Assembly: GCA_002492415.1 (NCBI GenBank)
Contig: DKYK01000081.1
Coordinates: 1-58,175, forward strand
Direction of reading: 5' to 3'
Length of the DNA: 58,175 bases
Source: Christensenella sp. UBA7102
Lineage (GTDB): Bacteria; Bacillota; Clostridia; Christensenellales; UBA1750
Below are positions 1 to 8,244 of this stretch, one piece after another (position 1 is the first letter of the stretch; the number at the start of each line of letters is the position of its first letter). The translations under genes were made by a program, and so were the position numbers. The notes below the pieces were generated by a model. The model was not told the origin of the DNA, ran no database searches, and worked only from the letters and a program-made list of their open reading frames with translations.

Positions 1-970
1 GTATGATACGCCGGAGGTCTATAAACTGCCTATGGTCAGAATGTCATGGATGACTGACGAAATCCCGAATGTACGGGTCTAAAAAGCGCAGGAGCAGAAA
101 TGTTCCTTTCCGATTACGGAAGTATGTGAGGATGAGTAAGAATTTTTACTATGAAAGTCCTTGCGGTGTTATAGGCACCGCCCAGCATACAGGCTCAGAG
201 GGACACCTAAGGGCAGATATGTACAGATAGGAATATTGGAACGTGGAAAGGCTGGAACACGGAGCCGGTTACAGGCTATGAGGTGTTGGATTGGAAAGCG
301 CATTGCGTATAACAATCCTTTATCCAGTTGAGAGAGATGGCACAGTACCGATGAAGTCGTGGAAACACGGCGGAGGGATGGCCATTAGTCGTCAGCAATC
401 AATAAATTGAAAACTATACAGACACAAAGGTTCGAGTATGACTAAGAAAAGCGAAATCCTCTCATAAGAAGGAAAGTACCTGACTTTGGCAAACAAGAAG
501 AAACCCTTAAAGAAACAGAAAATCCGCAACTCTGAATACTACGATATGCAGCTTGCTTTTGACGAACTGTATGCCGCAAGTGTTAAGGGGCAGCGGCTCT
601 GCAATCTTGTGGAACTGATAAAACGCCCTGAAAACATCAAGTTGGCATATAGAAATATCCGAAAGAACAGCGGCAGTCGGACGGCGGGTGTGGATAACAA
701 GACAATAAGCGATTTGAACAAGTGGAACGAAAATGCCTTGGTTGCCCATGTGCAGCGTAAGCTGGACTGGTATATTCCTAATGCTGTCCGCAGAGTGGAA
801 ATACCAAAGGATAACGGGAAAACCCGTCCCCTCGGAATACCCACGATTATGGACAGGCTGATTCAGCAATGTATTCTGCAAGTATTAGAACCTATCTGCG
901 AAGCAAAATTTTTCAAGCGAAGCAATGGTTTCAGACCAAACCACAGTGCAGAAAATGCCATTGCCCAAGC
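1..970 (+). mobile_element. Group II intron, both ends missing (5' by window edge, 3' by deletion)
   Basis: Bases 1-485 resemble the 5' RNA domains of the intron at 6905; shared blocks include 'tgtacgggtcta' and 'ggatgagtaag', followed by similar 'atgaaagtcct' segments. An intron-encoded protein ORF follows at 486 and stops matching its family near 968. No domain V or VI is seen before the next coding sequence. The 3' half of the intron has therefore been deleted, leaving it joined directly to helicase coding sequence. It cannot self-splice in this form. Confidence 0.8.
486..970 (+). pseudogene. ltrA: Group II intron reverse transcriptase/maturase, N-terminal fragment
   Basis: About 160 residues match the N-terminus of intron-encoded proteins: a basic start, the RT0 region (IKLAYRNIRKNSGSRTAGVD), KTRPLGIPT, and LEPICEAKFFKRSNGFRP. 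Similarity ends after NHSAENAIAQ (about base 968). The frame then runs on as an arginine-rich nonsense tail to a stop at 1232. The catalytic YADD region, maturase X domain and endonuclease domain are missing, so the product is inactive. The start is shown as TTG at 486 behind an aaggaaag-type site. Confidence 0.85.
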
Positions 971-2257
971 GGAGAGAACAGCAAGGTCTCCGTATGCGCA
1001 CAGAACATCCGGGAGATCTGGCAGCGCACAGCAGCAGACCGCAGCGCGCAGCTGGTGTTCTGCGACCTGTCCACGCCGGGCGCGGGCTTCAATGTGTACG
1101 ACGATCTGCGGGATAAGCTGGTGGAAAAGGGAATCCCGGAAGAGGAAATCGCGTTCATCCATGACGCGAACACGGAGGTACAGAAGAAAGAACTCTTCGC
1201 GAAGGTGCGCAGTGGGCAGGTGCGCGTGCTGATGGGTTCCACGGCAAAGATGGGCGCGGGAACCAACGTGCAGGAGCGGCTCATCGCGTTGCACGACCTG
1301 GACTGTCCCTGGCGGCCGTCTGATCTGGAACAGCGCGCTGGGCGCATCCTGCGGCAGGGCAATCGCAATCCCGAGGTGCACATCTACCGTTACGTCACCG
1401 AGCAGACCTTTGACGCCTATCTCTACCAGCTGGTGGAGAACAAGCAGCGGTTCATCTCGCAGATCATGACGTCCAAGAGCCCGGCGCGCGTGGCGGACGA
1501 CGTGGACGAAGCGTCGCTCTCCTACGCGGAGATCAAGGCATTGGCCACCGGCAACCCGCTGATCCGGGAAAAGATGGATGCGGAGGTCACGGTCGCCCGC
1601 CTGCGCATGCTGCGCGCCAACCACATGAGCAAGCGGTATGCGCTGCAAGACCGTCTGCGCGGCTTCTACCCGGCACGGGAGGCGGACTTGCGGAACCGCA
1701 TAGAACGTTGCGGACAGGATGTGGAGTTGTTCAGGAAAAACGCAGGGAAAGAAGACACCTTTCCACCAATGACCATCCATGGAATAACCTACGTCAAGAG
1801 AAGCGAGGCCGCAAAAGCCTTCTGGGAAATGTGCAGAGCCGCGCCCAGTGATACACCGGCGCAGGTGGGCCACTGGCGTGGTTTTGAACTTGAGGTGCGG
1901 TTCGACCCGTTTACGCGTGAGATACGAGCAACGCTGGTGGGTGCAGAGCGGCACAGCGTGGCGCTGGGCAGCGACCCGGGCGGCAATCTCACCCGGCTGG
2001 AAAACCGTCTTGAAAACCTATCAGAGGATCTGCACAAGCTGGAAATGCAGCTGGCTGATACACAGCGCCAGATGGAGAACGCCCGAGAAGAAGTGCAGCG
2101 GCCCTTCCCGCAGGAAGAGGAGTTGCACGAAAAGGAGGCCAGACTGGCCGAGCTGAACGCGCTGCTCAATCTGGATGAGAAGGAAGCTGTGCTGCTGGAT
2201 GAAGCGGAGCCAGGAGAGAATCAAACAGAAAAAACGCCTCGCGCTGCGGAGCGATAA
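971..2257 (+). pseudogene. C-terminal fragment of ICE SNF2/DEAD-type helicase (methylase-helicase family)
   Basis: About 428 residues match the C-terminal helicase lobe of the very large helicase/N6-methylase proteins carried by Clostridial ICEs. Visible motifs are QLVFCDLSTP, GSTAKMGAGTNVQERL, and the motif VI-like DLEQRAGRILRQGN. A coiled-coil-rich tail follows (about 1990-2200). The N-terminal ATPase lobe and any methylase are absent; the family is usually well over 1,000 residues. The frame emerges directly from the truncated intron near base 970 with no start codon of its own, so it is a remnant. The next gene begins 24 bases downstream. Confidence 0.8.
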
Positions 2258-2281
2258 GCGGAAAAGGGAGGAAAACAGGAC

Positions 2282-3244
2282 GTGAAACGCTTTACAGAGG
2301 AAGAATTGGAGCGGGCCAACAGCGTGGATCTGTTGGCGTATGTGCAGGGCCGGGGCTACGCAGTCAAGCGCATGGGAAGCCAGTACTGTCTGGCTGAGCA
2401 TGACAGCCTGGTCATACGAGACAACAAGTGGTACTGGTTCTCGCAGCGGATGGGCGGGAAAACCATTGATTTTCTGGTGAAGTACGAGAAGATTCCCTTT
2501 GTCGAGGCTGTGCACACGTTGCTTGGGGATGAAGTTCAGAAGATGACAGGGCCGGTGAAACAATCAGAGAAAAGTGCGAGTGATGTGGATGTACCCCGTA
2601 AGCTGGTGCTCCCACCCATCGCGGAGCGGAACGACGAAGCCATCGCCTACCTGCGGGGGCGAGGGATTCCCATGGAGCTCATCCAGCGCTGCATCGATGA
2701 GGTGCGGCTGTATCAGGCGGACACGTATTGGCGCAGGAAAGAGGATGGCAGTTACGAGGAGCTGCCCGGCAAACAGGTGGTGTTTGTGGGCTTCGATGCG
2801 GACTACACGCCGCGCTATGCCTGCTCGCGTTCGCTGCAAGGTAATGGAAAGCACGAGGCGTATGGCAGCGACAAGTCCTACGCCTTTGCGCTGCCCGCCT
2901 TGGAGCCGGAGTGCAAGGTGCTCTGGGTGTTTGAGAGCGCCATCGACGCGCTGTCGCACGCAGCGCTGTGCAAACAAGGCGGCAAACCATGGCCCGCGCA
3001 CCGGCTGTCGCTGGGCGGCCTGTCCCCGCTCGCATTGGAGCGCTATTTGGCGGAACATCCGGCTATCCGCTACATCAACCTCGGGCTGGACAACGATGAT
3101 CAGGGCCGAAAGGCTGCGCAGGAGATTGCGGCCTCTCTGGCAGGCCGGTATCTGACATTCCATCACCCGCCCAAGCACGGCAAGGACTACAACGACGAGC
3201 TGCTGTTTCAGCTGCGCACCCGCAGCCGGGAGGCGGAGCGGTGA
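2282..3244 (+). CDS. DUF3991/Toprim domain protein (ICE primase-like)
   Basis: A 320-residue protein starting at GTG 2282, behind a ggaggaaaa site. The N-terminal ~80 residues match DUF3991 (AEHDSL, WYWFSQRMGGKTIDFLVKYE). A Toprim fold follows with the acidic pair in VFESAIDALSHA and the DxD-like LGLDNDDQGRKAAQEIA near the C-terminus. Proteins of this type are widespread in Firmicutes ICEs and are thought to act in element DNA processing, perhaps as small primases; that role is inferred. The gene looks full length and lies between the helicase remnant and the mobilisation genes. Confidence 0.8.
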   Translation: MKRFTEEELERANSVDLLAYVQGRGYAVKRMGSQYCLAEHDSLVIRDNKWYWFSQRMGGKTIDFLVKYEKIPFVEAVHTLLGDEVQKMTGPVKQSEKSASDVDVPRKLVLPPIAERNDEAIAYLRGRGIPMELIQRCIDEVRLYQADTYWRRKEDGSYEELPGKQVVFVGFDADYTPRYACSRSLQGNGKHEAYGSDKSYAFALPALEPECKVLWVFESAIDALSHAALCKQGGKPWPAHRLSLGGLSPLALERYLAEHPAIRYINLGLDNDDQGRKAAQEIAASLAGRYLTFHHPPKHGKDYNDELLFQLRTRSREAER

Positions 3245-3317
3245 GCAAGGCAGACGGCGTCCATGCGCGCAGCGCCGGACGCGCAAGCATCGCCTTTGTC
3301 AATACAAACGCCGCTTG

Positions 3318-3333
3318 CAAGGGTACCCCCTTG
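3318..3333. other. Candidate oriT-associated inverted repeat
   Basis: CAAGGG-TACC-CCCTTG is a perfect 6-bp inverted repeat with a 4-base loop. It sits in the 120-base gap between the Toprim gene and mobC. The position directly upstream of mobC-mobA is where a relaxosome nick region is expected, and the hairpin is GC-rich. No experimentally known nic sequence was recognised, so the assignment rests on position and symmetry only. Confidence 0.35.
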
Positions 3334-3364
3334 AACCCAATGCCGCTGGTGCGGGAGGTGAGCG

Positions 3365-3679
3365 ATGAGAAACCGGAACGTTCCCGTCATGGTCTACCTG
3401 AGCGCGGAAGAGTACGCGAAGCTGCAAAGCGACCTGAAAAGGACGGGGCTTACCCAAAGCAAATATCTCCGTGCGCTGATCATGGAGAGAAAAATCAAAG
3501 AGAGACTGCACCCGGACTATTACCGACTGTGCACGGAGGTCAACCGCGTGGGCGGCAATATCAACCAGATTGCCCGAATTGCCAATGCGCAGCCCGGGGC
3601 GGCTGTGGACGTGGCCCGGGTGGAATATCTGCTGCGTGAATTGATCCGCATGGTGCATGATCTGGCTGAGACGGAGTGA
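3365..3679 (+). CDS. mobC: MobC-type relaxosome accessory protein
   Basis: A 104-residue protein resembling MobC accessory factors, which bind oriT DNA and help the relaxase open the nick site. The N-terminal part (VPVMVYLSAEEYAKLQ) looks like a ribbon-helix-helix DNA-binding segment. The middle carries the typical EVNRVGGNINQIARIAN motif and the C-terminus is helical. ATG 3365 follows a gggaggtgagcg site. The stop at 3679 lies 7 bases before the relaxase start, which indicates co-translation. The length is normal for the family and the gene appears intact. Confidence 0.85.
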   Translation: MRNRNVPVMVYLSAEEYAKLQSDLKRTGLTQSKYLRALIMERKIKERLHPDYYRLCTEVNRVGGNINQIARIANAQPGAAVDVARVEYLLRELIRMVHDLAETE

Positions 3680-3686
3680 GGAGCAG

Positions 3687-5075
3687 ATGGCAATTACAAA
3701 GATACTGCGTAGAAGAAGCAGAGTGGATAAACTCATCGCCTATGCGCTGAACCCCGCAAAAACGGGAGACGGAAACCTGACAGCGCACATCCATTGCAGC
3801 GAAGGGTATGCGGCGCAGGAGATGCAAGCAGTTCGGGACAGTTGGGACGCAAAACAGGGCACACAGGCCTTTCACATCATTCAGTCCTTTGCGCCGGGGG
3901 AGATCACGCCGGAGTTGGCGTTGCAGCTGGCGCAGGAGTTTGCACGGGAGCACCTGAAGGAGTATCAGGTGGTGATTGGCACACACTGTGACCATGCGCA
4001 CATCCACAACCACATCGTATTCAATGCGGTGTCCTTCGTGGATGGAAAGAAGTATCACAGCACGCCGCAGACCTATTACCAGCAGGTGCGCGTCCTTTCG
4101 GATCGCCTGTGCAGGGAGCACGGATTGTCCATCGTCATGGAGAATGGAGAGCGAAACAGAGCTATGTCCTATGCGGAGTGGAAGGCCGTGCAGGACGGCG
4201 GGCTCAGCCTGCGGCAGGTGGTGGCCCGCGATGTTCAAGAAGTGCTCTCCTATGCGCTGGATTACGGGGAGTTCTTGATGCTCATGGAGGGCAAGGGCTA
4301 CGAAATCCGGCACAGCAAGTACCTGTCCTTTCGTCCCTACGGCTATGAGCGCTTCATCCGGCCAACGCTGGATGGCGTGAAGTGTGCCGGGGACGCGATT
4401 CGTGCGCACATCGAAGGGGAACTCGAGAATCCTGCGGCGCAGGTGTTGGTGCCAAGAGCGTACCGCCCGTATCCCAAGCCCGTAATCGGAGTAGTTGGCA
4501 TTTATAGACATTGGCTTTATGTGCTGGGCTGCTATGCCAAGCATAAGGGGCCGCAGGGGCAAAGCACTGCATTGCGTATTGAGTTGCGGCACTTTGAGAG
4601 ATACAAAGAGCAGCATCGTTACCTCATACAGCACCGCGTCATGACCGAAGACGACCTGCAAAAGCATCAAGAGGAACTTCAAGAAAGACTTCAGACTTTG
4701 ACGAAAACCCGCACCATACTGAACGCACAGAAGAAGCGGAAAGACAAATTGTATGCGGCACTTGCCACGGTGGAGAACTTCTCCCCCGTGGCTGATTTAT
4801 TATCTGACGGAACAGTCGGCACGGCGGAAGAGCAGGCGCACTGGAAGGAGGCGCTGGCATTGCTGGATGGGAAGGATACGGAGCAGCTCAGCCGGGAGAA
4901 AGCGGAGCTGTACCAGCGCATTGCGGACGTGAATCAGCAGATGCGGGAAATCCGCGTGGAGCTGCGCACGTGTGAGAGCATTGCCCGCGAGGCTCCACAA
5001 CTACAAGAACAGCTTCGAGCAATTCGAGACGAGAACAGCATAGGAGGTGATTTCCATGAGCATGAACGGCGGTGA
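3687..5075 (+). CDS. mobA: MobA/MobL-type relaxase
   Basis: A 462-residue relaxase, expected to nick oriT and lead the strand into a recipient. ATG 3687 (AITKILRRRSRVDKLIAYAL) follows a gtgaggagc site; a longer upstream frame without family similarity was not used. The N-terminal ~200 residues form the relaxase domain, with the metal-binding histidine cluster HCDHAHIHNHIVFN and Tyr19 as a candidate nucleophile. The C-terminal ~150 residues are a predicted coiled coil, usual for ICE relaxases. It overlaps pcfB by 20 bases. The gene seems intact even though the coupling protein it would need is destroyed. Confidence 0.9.
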   Translation: MAITKILRRRSRVDKLIAYALNPAKTGDGNLTAHIHCSEGYAAQEMQAVRDSWDAKQGTQAFHIIQSFAPGEITPELALQLAQEFAREHLKEYQVVIGTHCDHAHIHNHIVFNAVSFVDGKKYHSTPQTYYQQVRVLSDRLCREHGLSIVMENGERNRAMSYAEWKAVQDGGLSLRQVVARDVQEVLSYALDYGEFLMLMEGKGYEIRHSKYLSFRPYGYERFIRPTLDGVKCAGDAIRAHIEGELENPAAQVLVPRAYRPYPKPVIGVVGIYRHWLYVLGCYAKHKGPQGQSTALRIELRHFERYKEQHRYLIQHRVMTEDDLQKHQEELQERLQTLTKTRTILNAQKKRKDKLYAALATVENFSPVADLLSDGTVGTAEEQAHWKEALALLDGKDTEQLSREKAELYQRIADVNQQMREIRVELRTCESIAREAPQLQEQLRAIRDENSIGGDFHEHERR

Positions 5076-5653
5076 CGCGGCGGAGCAGATGGTGCGGATT
5101 CTGCTCGACGGCACGGAGACGGTGGTGAAGATCACGGGAGAGGGCGCGAGGCAGATCGCGGCGTTTCTGTACGCCTGGGCACAGCAGGAGCACGGCAAGA
5201 ACCCGGCACAGCACGGTAGGATAAGCATGGTGCGGTTGCTCAAGTCAGGGCAGGAATTGCAGGTGTTCCGGCTGCGGAAGGAGGAGTACGCAGCGTTCAA
5301 GCCAGAAGCCAGGCAGTACAAACTGCTGTATGCTGCGCTGCGCAACAAGCGGGATCCAGACGGGCTCATCGATGTGGTGGTGCGGACGGATGAGATCCCG
5401 CGCGTCAACCATGTGCTGGAACGGCTGGGGTACGGGGGTGTTCAGCAGGGCGAAAATTCTAAAAAAAAAAGAACCTCCGTCGTCGCGAAGCTCGAGCGCT
5501 GCCGGGGACAGGCCGAAGCGCTCGGCAGAGGGCGCAGACAGCCGTGGTGAGCGCAAGCCGTCCGTCAAGGCAAAGCTGGAGCTGTATCGGAAGGAAATGG
5601 AGAAACCCAAGGGACGCTTGCCTGTGAAAGAGAAAGGGGGAAAAGACAGATGA
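5056..5653 (+). CDS. PcfB-like protein (DUF3801), frame interrupted at an A10 run
   Basis: The N-terminal ~135 residues (GDAAEQMVRILLDGTETVVK, then TDEIPRVNHVLERLGYG) match PcfB, a conjugation protein thought to help deliver the relaxosome to the coupling protein. The frame opened at ATG 5056 passes a run of ten A (5461-5470) and ends at 5550 in an unrelated tail. The family-like C-terminus (KPSVKAKLELYRKEMEKPKG) lies in the next frame and ends at 5653, overlapping the following ATG as ATGA. Loss of one A would join the parts. This could be a mutation, a sequencing indel, or transcriptional slippage. SD aggaggtgatttcc precedes the start. Confidence 0.75.
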
Positions 5654-6396
5654 CCATGCTTAAGAATGTGGAGCTGACCGAGATGCTGCGCGCCATCATG
5701 TCGCGCAACACGGAGTACTATCAGACGGATTACGCGGAGGACATGCAGGAGCTGCTGCACGGCAAGCAGCGGCAGTATCTGTTCATGAGCTATCGAATGG
5801 GAACGCTGCTGGTTCCGGAAGAGAGTGTGTACTACCGCGAGAGCAGCAGCCACAGAGGGTGGCTGGAGTGCGGGATTGAGCGCCCTGATTTGGTCAGGGC
5901 GTTTGCTGTGCGGGTGGAACGGCGCATGTCCGGGCACGTGCGCGGCGACGTGGTTCTGCTCGACTACGCCAACCATGCGGTCGATGTGGAGATGAATACG
6001 GTCTCCGTGATGGACATGGAGCGGGAGGTGAGCGGGCACCTGCACAGCTTACACGCAGCACGGGAGAAATATGCCGCAATTTCTCCCAGTGGGTATCTGC
6101 GGAGCCTGGCAAACGCGTACATGGCGCGGGGTTGCCCGTATCGCGCGGGGTTTCGACGCGTTTGCAATGCGGATGCACGGGCGCTGCTCAATGAGGAGGT
6201 GCTGCCGGTGTACCGGTTGAACGGCCCGGATTACAGCCACCCATTGCATGCAGGGGAACTAAAACACATCAGGGAGGGCGAGGTGTTCGGCATCCGGGCA
6301 GGCGACAGCAGCGAGTACGACCGGTGGCAGAGGGAATCGCTGGAGCAGTACGCAAGCCTGCTGCAAAAGGCGCAGAACCATCAGGAGGCCAGATGA
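5650..6396 (+). CDS. Unknown ICE protein between pcfB and virD4
   Basis: A 248-residue soluble protein whose family I do not recognise. No signal peptide or transmembrane segment is visible. The first half is rich in paired acidic and basic residues; the second half contains LHAAREKYAAISPSGYLRSL and an alpha-helical C-terminus. ATG 5650 overlaps the pcfB stop as ATGA, and virD4 begins 6 bases after its stop, so it belongs to the transfer operon. Its place suggests a relaxosome or coupling-protein accessory role, which is inference from context only. Confidence 0.6.
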   Translation: MTMLKNVELTEMLRAIMSRNTEYYQTDYAEDMQELLHGKQRQYLFMSYRMGTLLVPEESVYYRESSSHRGWLECGIERPDLVRAFAVRVERRMSGHVRGDVVLLDYANHAVDVEMNTVSVMDMEREVSGHLHSLHAAREKYAAISPSGYLRSLANAYMARGCPYRAGFRRVCNADARALLNEEVLPVYRLNGPDYSHPLHAGELKHIREGEVFGIRAGDSSEYDRWQRESLEQYASLLQKAQNHQEAR

Positions 6397-6402
6397 TGCA
6401 AC

Positions 6403-6904
6403 ATGAAGAAGGACGAACGGCTCATGCGGTACATGTTCTGGGCAGCGGGGCTGCTGCCGGTTCTTTGGCTGGCAATGGCGTTTGCACAGCCCACGGTAGG
6501 TTTGGGCCTGTCCGGCCGCCTTGAGGCGATTTCTACGGCGATGGAAGCGCCTTTTGCTTTGGCCTGGACGGATGAATGCCCACGGGTGTGCACACTGTTC
6601 GGGCTGTTGTATCTCGCAGCCGCTGTCGCGGTGGAGGGCTCGCGGCCCAAACTGCGTCCGGGCGTCGAGCACGGATCGGCGCGCTGGGGCGATGCGCGGG
6701 AGCTGAACGCGAAATTTTCGCAGAAAGGGGTGGAGAATCTGCTGCTCACGCGGCATGTGAAGCTTGGTCTGGACGGGCGCAAACACCGGCGCAACCTCAA
6801 TGTGCTCGTCATTGGCGGCAGTGGCGCGGGCAAGACGCGCTTCTACGCCAAGCCCAATCTGATGCAGTGCAACACCTCGTTTGTCGCCACGGATCCCAAG
6901 GGCG
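6403..6904 (+). pseudogene. virD4: virD4 (TraG/TcpA-type coupling protein), segment 1 of 3
   Basis: The first 167 residues of a type IV coupling protein, the membrane ATPase that hands relaxase-DNA to the secretion channel. Two membrane segments (about 11-28 and 63-77) are followed by HGSARWGDARELNAKF and the Walker A motif GGSGAGKT (138-145), then DPKG. The frame stops after 502 bases at the 5' end of a group II intron (GTGCG at 6905). Related proteins have about 600 residues, so most of the ATPase domain lies beyond the break or is lost. Segment 2 is at 10273-10561 and segment 3 at 22198-22476. Confidence 0.9.
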
Positions 6905-7680
6905 GTGCGACACGTTCCTGACTGAAAAGGTCAGGCGTGGAGCCAAATGAACAGGAAGAATGAAAGGAGCTTCTGAAAGAAATGGTTTCATAGAACTGAT
7001 TGTTCGACAGGTGGAATGAGGGGGTAACGTCCTGAAACGCCTGCTCTGATCCTCCGAATGGCATAGAGACAGTCATGTGGCCCTTATGTCATAAGCTCGG
7101 TAAAGTCGGCTGAGAGCGCACCCTAAAGACGCATGGGCGGTACAGGAACAGCGAACCAGAGGTGGTCGAGTGCGTGATAGGCCGGGAGTCCAGCGGCATC
7201 TACGGTTAGAATCCTGACCGGAACATCTGTCAGGAGACGTATCCTTGATTGTACGGGTCTAGATAGGGTATTCGCCCAATCGGCGAATCTCACCTTCGTG
7301 TGAGGTCTGTGGGGATGAGTAAGACTCTGCCTTTATGAAAGTCCTCTCGCTGTTACAGGCAGCGATGTGCAGACAGGCTTATAGAGGAGACCTAAGGGTG
7401 CTGAGAACGGATAGAACAATCGGAACGTGGTAAGCCGATAACGTGGAGAGCCTGACCTCTGTGAAACGGCAGCAGGGAAAATCAGAAATGACACAACTTG
7501 CTCTTATATCGGTGAATGTGGCGGCACAGTACCAATGAAGCAGAAATAAGAAGTCTGTGGAGGGATAGCCGCTAGTCAATGTCTTGCAATAAACAGAAAT
7601 TACAGTTCAAATGATGAAACAATCATTCAGCATAAGGTTCGAGTAGGACTAAGAGAGGCAAAACTTCAAGAAAAAATGGA
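6905..7680 (+). ncRNA. Group II intron RNA, 5' domains (I-IV region)
   Basis: About 775 non-coding bases begin with the group II consensus GTGCG and precede a maturase ORF. The segment shares scattered blocks with bases 1-485, such as 'tgtacgggtcta' near 7250 and 'ggatgagtaag' near 7313, as expected for conserved domain I-III structure. Internal hairpins such as the stem around 7266-7310 are visible. EBS/IBS pairings were not resolved by eye. Confidence 0.75.
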
Positions 7681-7692
7681 GTGAGCCGACTT

Positions 7693-8229
7693 ATGGCAGC
7701 CAGGAAACCAAGGAAAAAGCAAAAGCTGAGAAACAACGAGTATTACGGTATTCAAGAGCAGCTCGACAAGCTTTATCAGGAAAGCAAACAGGGAAAATGC
7801 TTCACACAACTCATGGAGATCATCACCTGCGAGGCGAATATACTGCTGGCTTATCGATCCATAAAGAGGAACACAGGAAGCAAAACTCGCGGAGTCAATC
7901 ACTCTACGATCATCCAAATGGGTGAAAAGCATCCTGACGAGTTGGTCGCATATGTCCGAAGGAGACTTGCGAATTTTCAACCGCACGCAGTGCGCAGAGT
8001 AGAAATTCCGAAACCTGACGGAAGAATGCGTCCACTCGGTATTCCGACTATCGAGGATCGTACTATCCAGCAGTGCATCAAGCAGGTCCTCGAACCGATT
8101 TGTGAAGCCCGATTCCACAAGCACAGCTACGGATTTCGTCCCAATCGCAGTGCACACCATGCCATAGCGCGGGCCATGTATCTGGCGAATCGTGCAGGGT
8201 ATCGGTACGTGGCGGATGTGGACATCAAA
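7693..8229 (+). pseudogene. Intron maturase A, N-terminal fragment (fused in frame to maturase B)
   Basis: About 180 residues covering the basic N-terminus, RT0 (LLAYRSIKRNTGSKTRGVNH), MRPLGIPTIEDRTIQQCIKQ, and YGFRPNRSAHHAIARA, ending at RYVADVDIKG. That sequence is the start of the first catalytic Asp motif (DIDIKGFFD in intact maturases). Just there the frame switches into the start of a second maturase. ATG 7693 follows a ggagtgag site; an in-frame GTG at 7681 is an alternative. Without YADD and the X domain this part cannot be an active reverse transcriptase. It could be translated as an N-terminal extension of maturase B. Confidence 0.8.
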
Positions 8230-8244
8230 GGAGGTATGCCGACT

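Noticed and set aside
863..1954. 363-codon minus-strand frame over the helicase remnant
   Set aside because: Shadow frame spanning the intron-helicase junction, which no real gene should cross intact.
3241..3639. GTG-started frame overlapping the Toprim stop and mobC
   Set aside because: It runs through mobC in a different frame and lacks any domain; the 120-base gap better fits an oriT region.
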